Assembly (NCBI GenBank): GCA_963575745.1
Contig: CAUYUJ010016291.1
Coordinates: 117,539 to 142,538 of the forward strand
Length of the DNA stretch: 25,000 nucleotides
DNA from: Prorocentrum cordatum
Taxonomy: Eukaryota; Sar; Dinophyceae; Prorocentrales; Prorocentraceae
Direction: 5' to 3'
Positions 9,590 to 19,900 of this stretch are shown here, in pieces. Numbering within the stretch: position 1 is the first letter of the stretch; each line of letters begins with the position of its first letter. The notes under the pieces were generated by a model, which was given only the letters and a program-made list of their open reading frames with translations, was not told the origin of the DNA and did not search any database. Position numbers and translations under genes: made by a program.

Positions 9590-10210
9590 GTGTCCATTGT
9601 CGTGGCATCCACAATGCCACAGGCACGCGTTTTCAGGTGTCCAGGCCACCAAGGAGGGATATCTAACACATGGTCGTCGGGCTTCCCACAAGAAATACGC
9701 GCGTGGAGGGGATGCCTAAGAGGCGCTGGGCGCCTGCGCCTGTTGTGCTCGTGCTGTCACATGTCCAGGCCACCCAGGGAGGATATTCGACATGTGCACG
9801 TAAAAAATACGGCGCGGGGGGGATGTCTAATATGCGCCTGGTGCGGAGGGGGTATCTGTCATGCGCCAGGCGCCTGCGCCCTTGGCACGTGTTTTCACGT
9901 GTTCCGGCCACCCGTTGGTACGAGCGACGTGTTCCGGCCACCCAGGGGGGATATCTATTTTGTCGCCGTCGAGCTTTATCATGCGCGCGGAGAGGATTTC
10001 TAACATGCGCCTGACGCCTGCCCTTTTGGCATATGCTTTCGCGCGTCCAGGCCACGTGGATATCTAACATGTGGCTATCGGGCTCCCCACACGTAAACAT
10101 ACGTGCGCGGAGATGATACATAACATGCGCTTGGCGCTTGGCAAGTTTTTCACATGTCCAGGCCATTCAGGGGGGAAATCTAACATGTGGTCGTCGGACT
10201 CCCCACACGC
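9590..10210. repeat. About 120-bp diverged tandem repeat, block 2
   Basis: Continuation of the 8891-9424 family with the same order of blocks (GTCCAGGCCACC, GGGGATATCTAACA, GTCGTCGGGCTCCCCACA, GCGCCTGGCGCCTGCGCC). Five or so degenerate units run up to the start of direct-repeat copy B. Confidence 0.85.
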
Positions 10211-10440
10211 AGCTCGAGCCTAACATCCAGATCAGTTCGGCCAGGATTCTGACGCACAGTTCAACGCGGCGCGGCACATTTCAGTTCATCGCAGCACAGC
10301 GCAGCACAGCCCCTGGCACAGTACATCACCATCGTTACCTTGAGCCTTGCAATTGCCCTTCGCATAAATTTGGTGTCTTAGAAACGTTTCCATGCTTCAC
10401 AAGTTCTACCCCTTTTCGGGTTCGTGGGTCGATCAGGTTT
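10211..10440 (+). repeat. Dispersed direct repeat, copy B
   Basis: Homologous to 8288-8553 along its full length in the same orientation. It is shorter by about 30 bp because of middle deletions. With copy A it brackets the 120-bp repeat domain at 8554-10210. Confidence 0.85.
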
Positions 10441-10727
10441 GAAGTTTTTCGCTTCTTTGGGTTTTGGTCTCAACATGACTCGGAGAGGGCATCCGAAGGT
10501 TTCGAAACGGCCAAGAGGGCCTCAACAACGGGCCAACTTAAGGATAAATGCGAGGAGTGCGTTGGTAAGAGGATTGAGCAAACACAGTCTTTGTAGACCA
10601 TGGTGCGGGGATCTCACACGCCGTACTCGGTGAGGTGGCGGATCGCTTCGCTTATTCCGCCAGCCGATATTGTGACATCGTTGGCATTTGTTTGCGTGCT
10701 AACTGGTGCATTTTTGAGGCTCGTGGG
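10441..10727. other. Unique spacer, no gene recognised
   Basis: Non-repetitive sequence with short open frames only (up to about 150 codons on the plus strand, starting inside direct-repeat copy B). No domain was recognised. Confidence 0.35.
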
Positions 10728-10960
10728 GCTTCTAGGGGGCATTTGGTGGTCGCTTAGGGCCTCGTGGGGGTTCTTGGTGGCCTCTTGGGGCCTCTTGGGG
10801 CCTCTTGGGTGGGGGCATCCTTGCAGTCTCGGAGGCCATCTTTGGGGTAAGGGCCTCACATGTGAATTCGGATTCCCCCTCTTGGGCCTCTTGGGAGCGT
10901 CTGGAGCCATCTTGGGGGCCTCTTCGGGGCCGTCCTGGGCCGATCTTGAGTCCTCTTGGG
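10728..10960. repeat. Second CTTGGGGCCTC short tandem repeat array
   Basis: The motif CTCTTGGGGCCTCTTGGG and variants recur in the plus strand, related to the array at 4283-4610. Degenerate copies continue to about 11165. The presence of two arrays 6 kb apart shows that the motif is a dispersed family in this genome. Confidence 0.75.
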
Positions 10961-11266
10961 CCGTCTGCGGCAATCGGAAGCTCGAAAAGGCGGTGACGTC
11001 AAAATCCTCCCAAAACTTGCGCCAAACCAATGTAATTGAGCCTCCGGTGGCTCTCTTGGTGGCTGCCTGCGGGCCGTCTTGGGTCGTCCCGCCCAATGCT
11101 CGCGGCTCTCGGGCCCTCTTGCAGCTCCCTTGCGGTCCCTTGCGGCGCTCCTGGGGCGATCTTGGTGGCCCGAAGACCGCGCCCGGAAGCCCCAGCATCC
11201 GCGACGGGGTGTTTTTGGTCCAGGGACCAGGGGGGGCCGCTCGCGCGCGTGAAGCAGAAGAAGTGC
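10961..11266. other. GC-rich unique spacer, no gene recognised
   Basis: Degenerate traces of the TCTTGGG motif in otherwise unique GC-rich sequence. Both strands are open for about 200 codons from 10600 onward without any recognisable domain. Confidence 0.35.
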
Positions 11267-11271
11267 AATGA

Positions 11272-11310
<39 letters not shown>

Positions 11311-11837
11311 TACTACTACTACTACGACCACCACTACTACTACGACGAGACTACACTTACTAAGACGACGAATAATTACTACGGAGTAAGTAGAGGAGTA
11401 GTAGTAGTACGTGCACATATATACGTACTACTACTCTTACTTACTACTACATTAGACTAAGTTCTACTTACGACTACTACGACGAGACTACTACTACTAC
11501 TTACTACGACTACTACTACTACTACTAGTACTAGGACGCACTCTGATAAACATCTTAGAAGACTTCTGACTATACTTACTACTACTACTAATGTACGACT
11601 ACTACTAGTTACTAATAATACTTACTACTACTACTACTACTCTTACTACTTCCTACTACTTAGTACTAGTTCTGCTGCGACTACTCCGACTATTACTACT
11701 ACTACTACTACTTACTATACTACTACTACGACTACTACTACGACTACTACTTACTACTACTACTATACTACTACTTACTACTACTAATAGTACTACTACT
11801 ACTACTTACTATTACTACTACTACTACTAATACTAGT

Positions 11838-11873
<36 letters not shown>

Positions 11874-11921
11874 ATAGTAGTGTAGTATGTAGTAGTAGTA
11901 GTAGTACTACTACTACTACGG

Positions 11922-11969
<48 letters not shown>

Positions 11970-11979
11970 ATGACCATTC
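11267..11979. repeat. TAC/ACT trinucleotide microsatellite, about 700 bp
   Basis: Long, imperfect (TAC)n with interruptions such as GACTACTACG. A block at about 11838-11905 has the complementary strand sense (TAG/GTA) before returning to TAC, so an inverted segment lies inside the array. No gene. Confidence 0.93.
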
Positions 11980-12434
11980 ATAATAATACTACTGAGAACG
12001 CACATGCGAACACTAATACGAATAGTTCTCACGGTACAATAACAACGATGCGAATGCTACTAATACGAATAATCATGCCAGTGAGAAGAGGGATCATAAT
12101 CAGAGCAATACTATTAATCATAACTTACAGAAAAACAAGGAAGACAACATGTCTATTAAACCGACGAGTCATATTCATACTAGAAATAATGTTAATACTA
12201 ATGCTCTCTCTTTTTAAATGTATGATGAATGAAACTAGCACTCGCATTAATCATTATACTAAGACTGGTACTATTATTAATCGTACTCGTAGTGCTAAGA
12301 ACCCGAACACCAATACGAATATACATACTAAGAATACCACTAACAATAATACGAACACTAATATTAAGAGCTATTTTCAGAAACAAGAGAGTGTTATCCA
12401 TGTGATTAATAGTAATACCAAGGAGTCTTTTTGA
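11980..12434 (+). other. AT-rich open stretch, probable degenerate microsatellite
   Basis: An AT-rich sequence continuous with the TAC array and made largely of AATAC, ACTAAT and AACACTAAT blocks. The plus strand is open for 154 codons (11970-12434), giving an Asn/Thr/Ile-rich product with repeated Asn-Thr-Asn. The composition matches decay of the adjacent microsatellite, and no domain is recognised, so I do not call it a gene, although its base composition is unlike the rest of the window. Confidence 0.5.
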
Positions 12435-13009
12435 TTTTGTAACCAGGGATTCTATCACGCCTTTGGCCCGTTGGGCCGGCGAGTTTTATCGGCGTTTTCA
12501 TTTGCTTGTCGCTCCTCTGGCTCAGCTTGATCTGGGTATGGGCTCATCCTTGGGTCAATCTTGTCTAGCAGCCCCTTGCTCGGGCGTCGTAAACTTGCCC
12601 GTTCCCACGATGACCTCCCAGGAGTGGCCTCCCCTCGGCCTCCACCCTCCAGGTGGTGGTGGTGGTGGTGGTGGTGGTGGTGGTGGTGTGTTTCTTCTTC
12701 CCTTGGACGACAGGTTCGCGTCGCGTCGACGCGGCAGCGACCCCAGTGTGGTTAAGCGCCGCCAGGGTTCAAGAATCGGCCGATACAATATCGAGCGGTC
12801 GGCACTGGACAGCCCCGATCTTTGATGGCTGCACGATCCATGCAGTGTCAGAAGCCAACGCGCAGGCCGCCACAACACGTACCTGCCGTACCCCTTTGGG
12901 AGAACCTTCGGCTCCGACGCCCCCCTCTCTCGAGAGACCGCCGACACGGTGGGTGTCCCCCAGGGGGGTAAGGAACCCGGCTCCCCCAGTTGCGGCGTGT
13001 CGGCTCCAC
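12435..13009. other. Unique region with a GGT microsatellite, no gene recognised
   Basis: Mostly unique sequence with a pure GGT block at about 12653-12687. Both strands are open for long distances because of flanking repeats. The non-repeat part of the minus-strand frame (about 12700-12980) reads as ordinary-looking sequence but matches nothing I know. Confidence 0.35.
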
Positions 13010-13346
13010 CGCCACCTCCGCCTCCGCCGCCGCCGCCTCCTCCTCCTCCTGCTGCTCCTCCTCCTCCGCCTCTGCCTCCGCCTCCGCCTCCGCCTCCGCC
13101 TCCGCCTCCTCCTCCGCCGCCTCCTCCTCCTTCTGTTCCCGCTCCTCCCGCTCCTCCCGCTCCCGCTACTCCCGCCGCCGCTCCTGCCGCCGCCACCTCC
13201 GCCTCCGCCGCCGCCACCTCCGCCGCTCCTGCCGCCGCTTCCGCCTCTGCCGCTGCCTCCGCCGCCTCCGCCGCCGCCTGCGCCTGGGTGCTCGAGATGG
13301 CCCCGTCGCCACAGCTAGGTTGCAGCGCGGCATCGCCGTCGCCGCA

Positions 13347-13441
<95 letters not shown>

Positions 13442-13840
13442 GGTGTCGCGTCGCTTCTCGTCTTTCCCCTCTCCCTCGGTCTCCCCCTCTCCCTCCTCTC
13501 TCCGTCTTTCTCGCCTCCCCCGCCTCCCATCTTTTCCCGTTCCTTCCCTCCCCCTTATCCTCTTCTTTTCTTCTCCGCTGACCCCTCTCTCCTTCTTTGC
13601 CACACCCCCCCCTCCCTATCCCACCACGTCTCTGTTCTTCCAGTCCTCTGGCTCGTGTCCCGCATATGCCACTCTTTCGCCCGTCGTCGCGCGTCGTCTT
13701 CACCGCCGCCGCCTCTTGTCCTCTCTTCGTCGTCGCGCCGTGTCGTCTCCGTCGTCGTCGTCTCCGCCCCGTTCGTCGTCGTCGTCGTCGTCTCCGTCGT
13801 CGTCGTCGTCTTCGTCGTCGTCGTCGTCGGTGGTGACCAT
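13010..13840. repeat. CCG/CCT/CGT microsatellites and polypyrimidine tract
   Basis: A compound CCT/CCG block (13010-13290), pure CCG then pure CGT (about 13345-13440), a C/T-rich polypyrimidine stretch (13446-13640), then CGT again (13690-13830). Frames encode poly-Pro, poly-Ala, poly-Ser or poly-Arg/Gly on either strand and are repeat artefacts. Confidence 0.93.
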
Positions 13841-14119
13841 TTTCGTTGAGGGTGGTGCGGGTGGGTGGTCGTTAGAAGTCGGAGCTTTCGTGTAAAAACC
13901 GTCGTGAAGGATTTGTCTGACATCGTGGGAGCAAACGTGGGACCAGCAGCTGATACTGAAAACGCAGTGTTCTGGCCGTGCGGTGGCGTCCAATGGAGAT
14001 CTTTGTGCAACCTGGACAGTCCAGGGATTCGAGGGATATCCCTAGGAGCGTTTTTTTCCCGGTCCTGGACCCCTTACCCTGGTATCTAGCCCTCCCAGAT
14101 GGGGTCCGAGTGGATGTTC
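13841..14119. other. Unique spacer, no gene recognised
   Basis: About 280 bases of balanced sequence. The plus strand is open for 74 codons (13865-14089) without a recognisable domain. It is a possible fragment of a gene but cannot be supported. Confidence 0.3.
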
Positions 14120-14297
14120 TCGGAGGATCGCGTTGTATCGCCGATGCAGCGGCGATGCGGCTCGACGTGGAGCCCGATTTTCTCCTCGCCGACGGCGGCG
14201 ATGCATCGCCGATGTGGACGATGATGCATCGCCGACGCATCGACGATGCATCGCCGATGCGTCGGCGATGCGTTGGCAATGCGGCGCGATCCTCCGA
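14120..14297. repeat. Palindrome-rich element with 13-bp inverted ends
   Basis: TCGGAGGATCGCG (14120-14132) is the exact reverse complement of CGCGATCCTCCGA (14285-14297). The interior is packed with alternating CGATGCATCG, ATCGCCGATGC and GCATCGCCGACGC blocks, so much of the 178 bp can fold on itself. The same ATCGGCGAT/ATCGCCGAT motif recurs near the window end (24908-24938). It could be a small foldback-type element or an RNA structure. No coding capacity was found. Confidence 0.75.
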
Positions 14298-14362
14298 CTC
14301 CATCTATTCGGCCCCCCTTTATCGGGGGCGGAAAAGAAGGGGGTGATGACTAGGGTGGGTGG

Positions 14363-14386
14363 ATATCATGGCGTGGGCCATGATAT
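14363..14386. other. Perfect 10-bp stem, 4-nt loop hairpin
   Basis: ATATCATGGC, loop GTGG, GCCATGATAT. The stem is perfect and compact. It is followed by CCCCCC rather than T, so it is not a typical bacterial-type terminator. Confidence 0.7.
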
Positions 14387-14936
14387 TTCCCCCCAGATCT
14401 CATGGCGCCTCCTCTTGTTTCATTACGTGCCTCAGCCCCCCCAGGGGCCGCGCACATGCCGCCGGCCATGATTTGCGCCCCCCCCTCTTGGACGCCCCCC
14501 TCTTTGACGCCCCCGAATTTAGGAGGCCTGCAGTATAACGGAGAGAACAGACGAGACAAGATACAGGAGGACAAAGAGCACGACACAGCGGTCCAGCTTC
14601 GCAGTCCGGCGCCCCGATGGGGCCAGCGGAGCTGGCCAGATGTCTCGGCACGTGCGCCAGCTGCATGGCAGGAGGAGTGCTCGTTTCCAAAGCGGGGCCC
14701 TCGCGGAAGGCGTCTTCAAATCTCGGTGCCAGCAGTCTGAAGTTGCAGCAGCTGCGCCGGCGCGGGGCGGCTCGTTGTCGGCCCGGGGCTCTCGCAAGGC
14801 ACATCTCCGAGGACAGGCTGTTCCTGCCCTCGTGCGCTGCTTCCGGCTGGAAGGACGGAGGGCGGATCGTTTTCAAGAAAGGAGGCTCTCGCCCGAACAG
14901 CACGCCCAGGAACGCCTTGACTTTCAAGGGGGCGCC
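14387..14936. other. GC-rich unique region with overlapping open frames, status unknown
   Basis: Mostly non-repetitive. The plus-strand frame from ATG at 14617 to 15051 (144 codons) has about 100 residues of ordinary composition with several Cys near its start, then runs into a CTC-encoded Pro/Ser repeat. A second plus frame (14640-15041) and a minus frame (14400-14927) are equally open. Nothing was recognised, so no gene is called. Confidence 0.3.
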
Positions 14937-15038
14937 TCCTCCTCCTCCTCCGCCTCCTCCTCCTCTGACGCATCCTACTCATCGCCTCTCCTCCTCCTCC
15001 TCCTCCTCCTCCTCCTCCTCCTCCTCCCCCTCTGCGTG
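14937..15038. repeat. CTC/CCT trinucleotide microsatellite
   Basis: Two CTC/CCT blocks (14937-14966 and 14988-15030) separated by a short unique stretch. Confidence 0.9.
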
Positions 15039-15077
15039 TAGGGCCTTCTGAGGAGGGGATTTGGGACAGGAGGGTGA

Positions 15078-15608
15078 ATGGAAGCCTCGTTGATGCACCC
15101 TGGGTTTACTCTAGAACTCATCCCTCTTTTGTTCTCTCTACCTCTGTGGGCTTCTGGGAATCCTCGCAGAGGGCCACTGGACGTTTCTGAAACACTTTAT
15201 TGGTGGGCAAGTTTAGGCCACATTTGTCCATTCGAACCTGTGCCTTTTTATTGGTTATGCTTTTACTTTTGTGTTCAACTCATCCATACCATCGCGCGGA
15301 ATGACAGCTTGTACGTGTCAAGTATTTGTCATGCCATCATGTCCACAGTGAATTTGTGGGGATGCATGTCGCATCTCTGCCATACATTTGTCCGTGCAGA
15401 CTGGGTCGAAACTCTCATTCACCACAATGGCGTGAAACACGTCGACGTTGGCTTGCGTGGCGGTAATTACACTGGCATCAATGACAGTCGCGTTTGGCGA
15501 GCAGGACACGCGCGTCAATGCCCGTCGACTCTCGTACGCAGTTTCCATCCGACGTGCGCATTTTATCATTGTCAGGATCGTCCACTACGGACGCATGCCA
15601 TACCGTAG
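15078..15608 (+). CDS. Hypothetical 176-residue open frame, doubtful
   Basis: Starts at ATG 15078 and ends at TAG, in one of the few stretches of this window that is neither repetitive nor strongly GC-biased. The predicted protein has two hydrophobic segments, at about residues 11-26 and 57-73, and is Cys/His-rich in its middle part. No family was recognised. A competing minus-strand frame (15318-15569, 83 residues, six Cys) also looks protein-like. If a real exon lies here, either strand is possible. The evidence is open length and ordinary amino-acid composition only. Confidence 0.18.
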   Translation: MEASLMHPGFTLELIPLLFSLPLWASGNPRRGPLDVSETLYWWASLGHICPFEPVPFYWLCFYFCVQLIHTIARNDSLYVSSICHAIMSTVNLWGCMSHLCHTFVRADWVETLIHHNGVKHVDVGLRGGNYTGINDSRVWRAGHARQCPSTLVRSFHPTCAFYHCQDRPLRTHAIP

Positions 15609-16320
15609 CAGCAGTAGGGGTCAGACCACTGGATGGCTTTCAACAGCATGGTCTGCGCTGCGGGAGTCTATGCACACACGTCGTGGGCAGCGGCGTTTGG
15701 GCCCGCTTTTGGATTGCACATCGAGGTGTGGGAGCATAGCCCGCTAGGTGTGTCTGTTGGGAGGGCGTATACAGCATGCCAATGCCCAGGATGGCCTCGG
15801 CCTAGGATGGTGGCGGTGGTGGTGTATCGGTGACTCTGCGACTCTCCTCCTTTCTCCCCCGGCTGCTCTCCTTTCGCAGCGCAGGGATGCTGTCCAGTCG
15901 ATGCCCGCCTCCATCGCAGCCCAGCCCAGCGCCCAGCCCAACCAGCCGAGCCGAGCCTGGCCGGGCCGGGCCATCCGAGCGGAGCTGGGCCCAGCCTAGC
16001 CACTTGGCGTCGCTCGGACGTGTGCGTTTTCTTTCGGCGATGACCATCGAGGAGCCTTCTGGGTAATCCTGCGAGAAGAGTGGGGACACCAACAGGTACC
16101 GATACCGCTACTCCCCTGAACTCTCCCGGGCTGCGTTCTGACCAGGATTTCGCGGCGAATCCAGCGTTGGCGACGACGGCCGCCCAGGAGGCTCCCAGAA
16201 GGGAAGACGAGGGAAGGGCTGCGGCATACGAGTGCCTGTCCCTCCCCCGAGAAGTACAGGCACGAGGCCGCACAGCGAGCGGAGAATGCAGCGGACCTCC
16301 GAGCGACGGCACGGCCTACA
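15609..16320. other. Unique region with a short CAGCC/CGAGC repeat, no gene recognised
   Basis: Mixed unique sequence. A short cluster of CAGCCCAGCC and GAGCCGAGCC repeats lies at about 15915-16000, with another GAGCC run at 16320-16340. Both strands have open frames of 70-210 codons, none recognisable. Confidence 0.35.
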
Positions 16321-16337
16321 GCCGAGCCGAGCCGAGC

Positions 16338-16870
16338 CGAGAGGAGGAGGAGGAGGAGGAGGAGGAGGAGGAGGAGGAGGAGAAGAGGGAGGAGGGAGGA
16401 GGAGGAGGCGGAGGAGGAGGAGGAGGAGAGGAGGAGGAGAGGAGGAGGAGTAGGAGGAGGAGGCGGAGGAGGAGGAGGAGGGAGGGCGTGAGGAGGAGGA
16501 GGAAGGAGGAGGAGAGGAGGAGGAGGAGAGAGGAGGAGGAGGAGAGAGGAGGAGTAGGAGGAGGAGGAGAGATGAGGAGGAGGGGAGGAGGAGAGGAGGA
16601 GGAGAAGGAGGAGGAGGAGGGGAGGAGGATGAGGGAGGAGGAGGAGGAGGAGGAGGAGGAGGAGGAGGAGAGGAGGAGGACGATGGAGGAGCGGAGGGTT
16701 AGGAGGACGAGGAGGAGGATGAGGAGGAGGAGGACGAGGGAGGAGTATATGATGATGACGAGAGGAGGAGGGCGAGAGGAGGAGGCGGAGAGGAGGAGGA
16801 GGAGGAGGAGGAGGAGGAGGAGGAGCGAGCAGGAGGAGGAGGAGGAGGAGGAGGAGGAGGAGGAGGAGGA
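16338..16870. repeat. (GGA)n microsatellite abutting the LINE 3' end
   Basis: More than 500 bp of GGA repeats with scattered variants. The last 75 bp before the LINE are almost pure, apart from one GAGCGAGCAGGA interruption at about 16823-16834. The same interruption is repeated in the GGA tract on the other side of the LINE (from 23702). Poly-Glu/Arg frames here are artefacts. Confidence 0.95.
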
Positions 16871-16923
16871 GTATGAGTATGAGTATGAACCAGTGGCGAA
16901 GCCAATCGATAATAAAATTGAGC
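16871..16923 (-). other. LINE 3' UTR with TCATAC repeat tail
   Basis: Only about 50 bp separate the RT stop from the microsatellite. It contains an AT-rich AATTTTATTATCG stretch and ends in three tandem TCATAC units that run straight into (TCC)n on the coding strand. Simple-repeat 3' tails instead of poly(A) are known in several LINE clades, such as I elements. Confidence 0.7.
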
Positions 16924-19900
16924 TTAAACCTCTGGGCACAGAGAAACCTTCCGCTGCCGCCGTTCTAGGTCGGCCTTGCTTAGGGCTTTGGGCGCGAGCC
17001 CGTCTCTGATGCGATCAAGGTAAACCCTACCCGTGGGAGTAATATCCGTGCACGCCTTCCCGAGGGACCGAAGCTGCTGGTCCGAGAACGCACCACATCT
17101 ACCACATAACCAAATTCGGAGTGCCATATGGTAATTAAGGAGATGGGAGGAGTGTAGCCAGCCCCCCGCGACGTGAATACGACTTCCTACAGCTGGAGAC
17201 AAAAGCGTGCCATCCACATTTACAAGCGGGGGGCACACTGAGTTCCAGAATTCGGCAGTCGTGGCTTTGGAAGCCGAACCAAAACACTTCGAGCACTTCT
17301 GTCTGCACTCCGAGAGCCTGTGAGCCGAGAGGAGCGGGGCGAGAGCAGCAGCAGCGGGAGGGCGGGGAAGGGGAGGAGGGGGAGGCGGGACCCCCTCTCT
17401 TTTCCTATCCCGCGCTTCCAGGGCCACGGATTTCTCAGCAACAAAACAATCGAGGGTAGCTTTGAGCAGCCTCGTTCGGACCAAAAGGGCCCGCCTTTCA
17501 TGAATCTGAATTTGCTGTCGAACGGATTCGGGGATCCTGCATGCCAGTGCGGCGGCACCAGCTATTTCATCTACAACAGTATTGGCAAGCACGAGACTGC
17601 TGGTCGCCCGCCCCGCACATATATCCTCCTCGTCTTGATGACTGGGAGTGAAAAGCACAGAAACACAGTGATGGGGGCGGTGGAGCATCAGCTGTCTGAT
17701 GAGAGCCCACAGGTCGGCGTCAGGTCCCCTCGGCGTTCTGTACGCACATTCGTACCAGCTGTTGGCCAAGGGTTCAAAATCTGTTATATACACCAGGTGG
17801 TCGCGGGTCGTTTTAAGAGCAAGCATAAACGCACACAACTCGCCTCTAGCAACAACCTGTCTTGGCCCCCAAAGCGGGCCAGAGATGGAAGAATCGACCA
17901 CAAGCGGGTGGAGAGAGGCAAACTTAACAATAGCTACACCTACGCGTCGGAGCCTGGGTGATTTCGAGTCGGGACCTCCAGAGGCGTCACCCGCAACGAT
18001 GACAGGCAGCTCACGGGACCCAACCCCCAGGCACCCGACTTCAACCTCGTTAACACCCGTCGCAAACCAGGCAGGGGCAGAGACAGGAGGCGGGACAGCG
18101 GTCCAGTCCCTAGGGATGAGGCCTCGGGCCCAAAACCCTTCTTCACTATCGAGCTGCGCTACAGCCTGGGGCACGAGGTGCTCAGAGGAGGCGAAAGCCC
18201 GCGAATTTATATTCTCACTGCATTCCCAGTACCTGTGCTTCGCCGTCTCAGGAGCTGCACGGCATCGGTCACAGATGTTGTCGCCCGCGTAGGCCCTGAT
18301 GAGACTGGCCTTCCTGTCCTTGGTCCAGCAGCCCGCGGTGGAAACCATCACCATGGTCTCCGCGAGCCTCTTGCCGTTGTCAGCCTCGCTGAGCTGTCGG
18401 ACCAGCCTGCGGTACGAATCATTGTCCACTCCATTCTGCAGTCCAGATCCCAGATACTGCATACTCGCGTGACGCCACGTATTGACACACAGGGACTCCT
18501 TAAGGTCAGACAGTATGGCATCGTGCGTGTCAATATGCGGGTCACCTGTGTAGCACTCGTCGGGGAAGTTCCATTCTTCATACGAGTTCGGGCCTGTGGG
18601 GTAACTCCACGTGGTTGCTGTAGTTGGCGTCCAGCCCGCCCGCAGAAGGTTTAGGATGACAGCCGATACTGGTCCTCGAACTTGCTGTGCTTGCTCGGCG
18701 TGGGTCTTCCCTTGGAGGTTGCTCAAGATAACTGGCCAAATGCGCCTAACAGAAGGTCGAATAGCTGGGTGATCTCGCCAAGTACGCAGCCACATGTCGA
18801 CGGCCTTGACGGGCAGCGTGTGCGCGGGGTCCATGTCAGGGGTCTTGATATCCAGCAGCGCGGTCAAGCACCTGCCTCGGTTGCCAGCTGATACCGACTG
18901 CCCGAGGCGACGGCGGACCGAGACCATCTGCTGGCCAAAGACTCCATGCACCTGGTGGCCATAGAGGCCTGCAGGGAGGCCTCCCTGCTTCTGTAGTTTC
19001 GCCGTAACGTGGTACTGCCTGGAGGCCTTAGTGTACTCGCGGATCTTGGTTGATATCTGCTTGTGCTTCGTCTCCCGTGCACGCCTGGTCGACCTGGCCA
19101 TCCTGCCGCAGCCGAAATCGACGCCTAGGTACGTGGCCTGTGAGACACCCCTGATTTCATAACCTCTGCTGCGAACGTCCTTGACAATAGCCCTCGTGTC
19201 ATGCATGTTGGTGCACATAATGATGGACTTCGCGGCAACTTTTAGCTTCCTGAGCTTCAGCTGCTCGCACGTGAACACTATGCATTCCACCATCTGTCGT
19301 CTGAGTGCCTTCCTCGAACCTGCCATACGTTGAGATAAGTCGTCGATCCACAATCTGTGATCGAACTGTGGGTGCACGGTCGTAACTGCTTCCATCACGA
19401 AGTGAGTGAGCGCCTTGGCAAAGCGCGTGCCAGAGCGTAGTCCTTGGACTACACTCTGGCTGGGTTCGAACGGGTCAGTCGCCGCGCCCATTTGTTCTAG
19501 TGCCCTGGGTGCTACACATTGCACCAGCTCGAGGTAAAGCACAACAGGAGGAAATTTGAGTCGAAGCGCTGCTGCTACTAGAGGCTGCCATGGTATTGAG
19601 TCGTAGAAGGCTTCTATGTCAAGCATAGCGTGCCCATGCTGCATTTTGAAATTATGAGCGACCTCTTCACTTATCGAACGTAAGAAAGCCTCTTGGAGGC
19701 ATGAATTGCCACGTATAGCAGCGTCCCAGTGTGCCGATTGTTCTTTACTCCATACCTGAATTTCTTCTTCACGAATCATTGACCATACTCGACCCAGCAT
19801 AGAGACCAAGCCTATCGCTCGATCTCCCGAACTCTTCTTGGGAGTGAGCCGTGCGATGATCAGAAGCACCTGCACTGGCCACGTGAGGGTGGCCTCCACC

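Noticed and set aside
12555-13703. A 382-codon minus-strand Gly/Asp-rich frame
   Set aside because: Mostly CCG/CGT/CCT microsatellite. The roughly 100 non-repeat residues at its end match nothing I recognise.
16080-17009. A 309-codon Glu/Arg-rich plus-strand frame
   Set aside because: Translation of the (GGA)n tract running antisense into the LINE 3' end.
17320-17961. Plus-strand open frames within the LINE (also 18178-18654, 22546-23536)
   Set aside because: They are antisense shadows of the LINE proteins, whose catalytic motifs fix the minus strand as coding.
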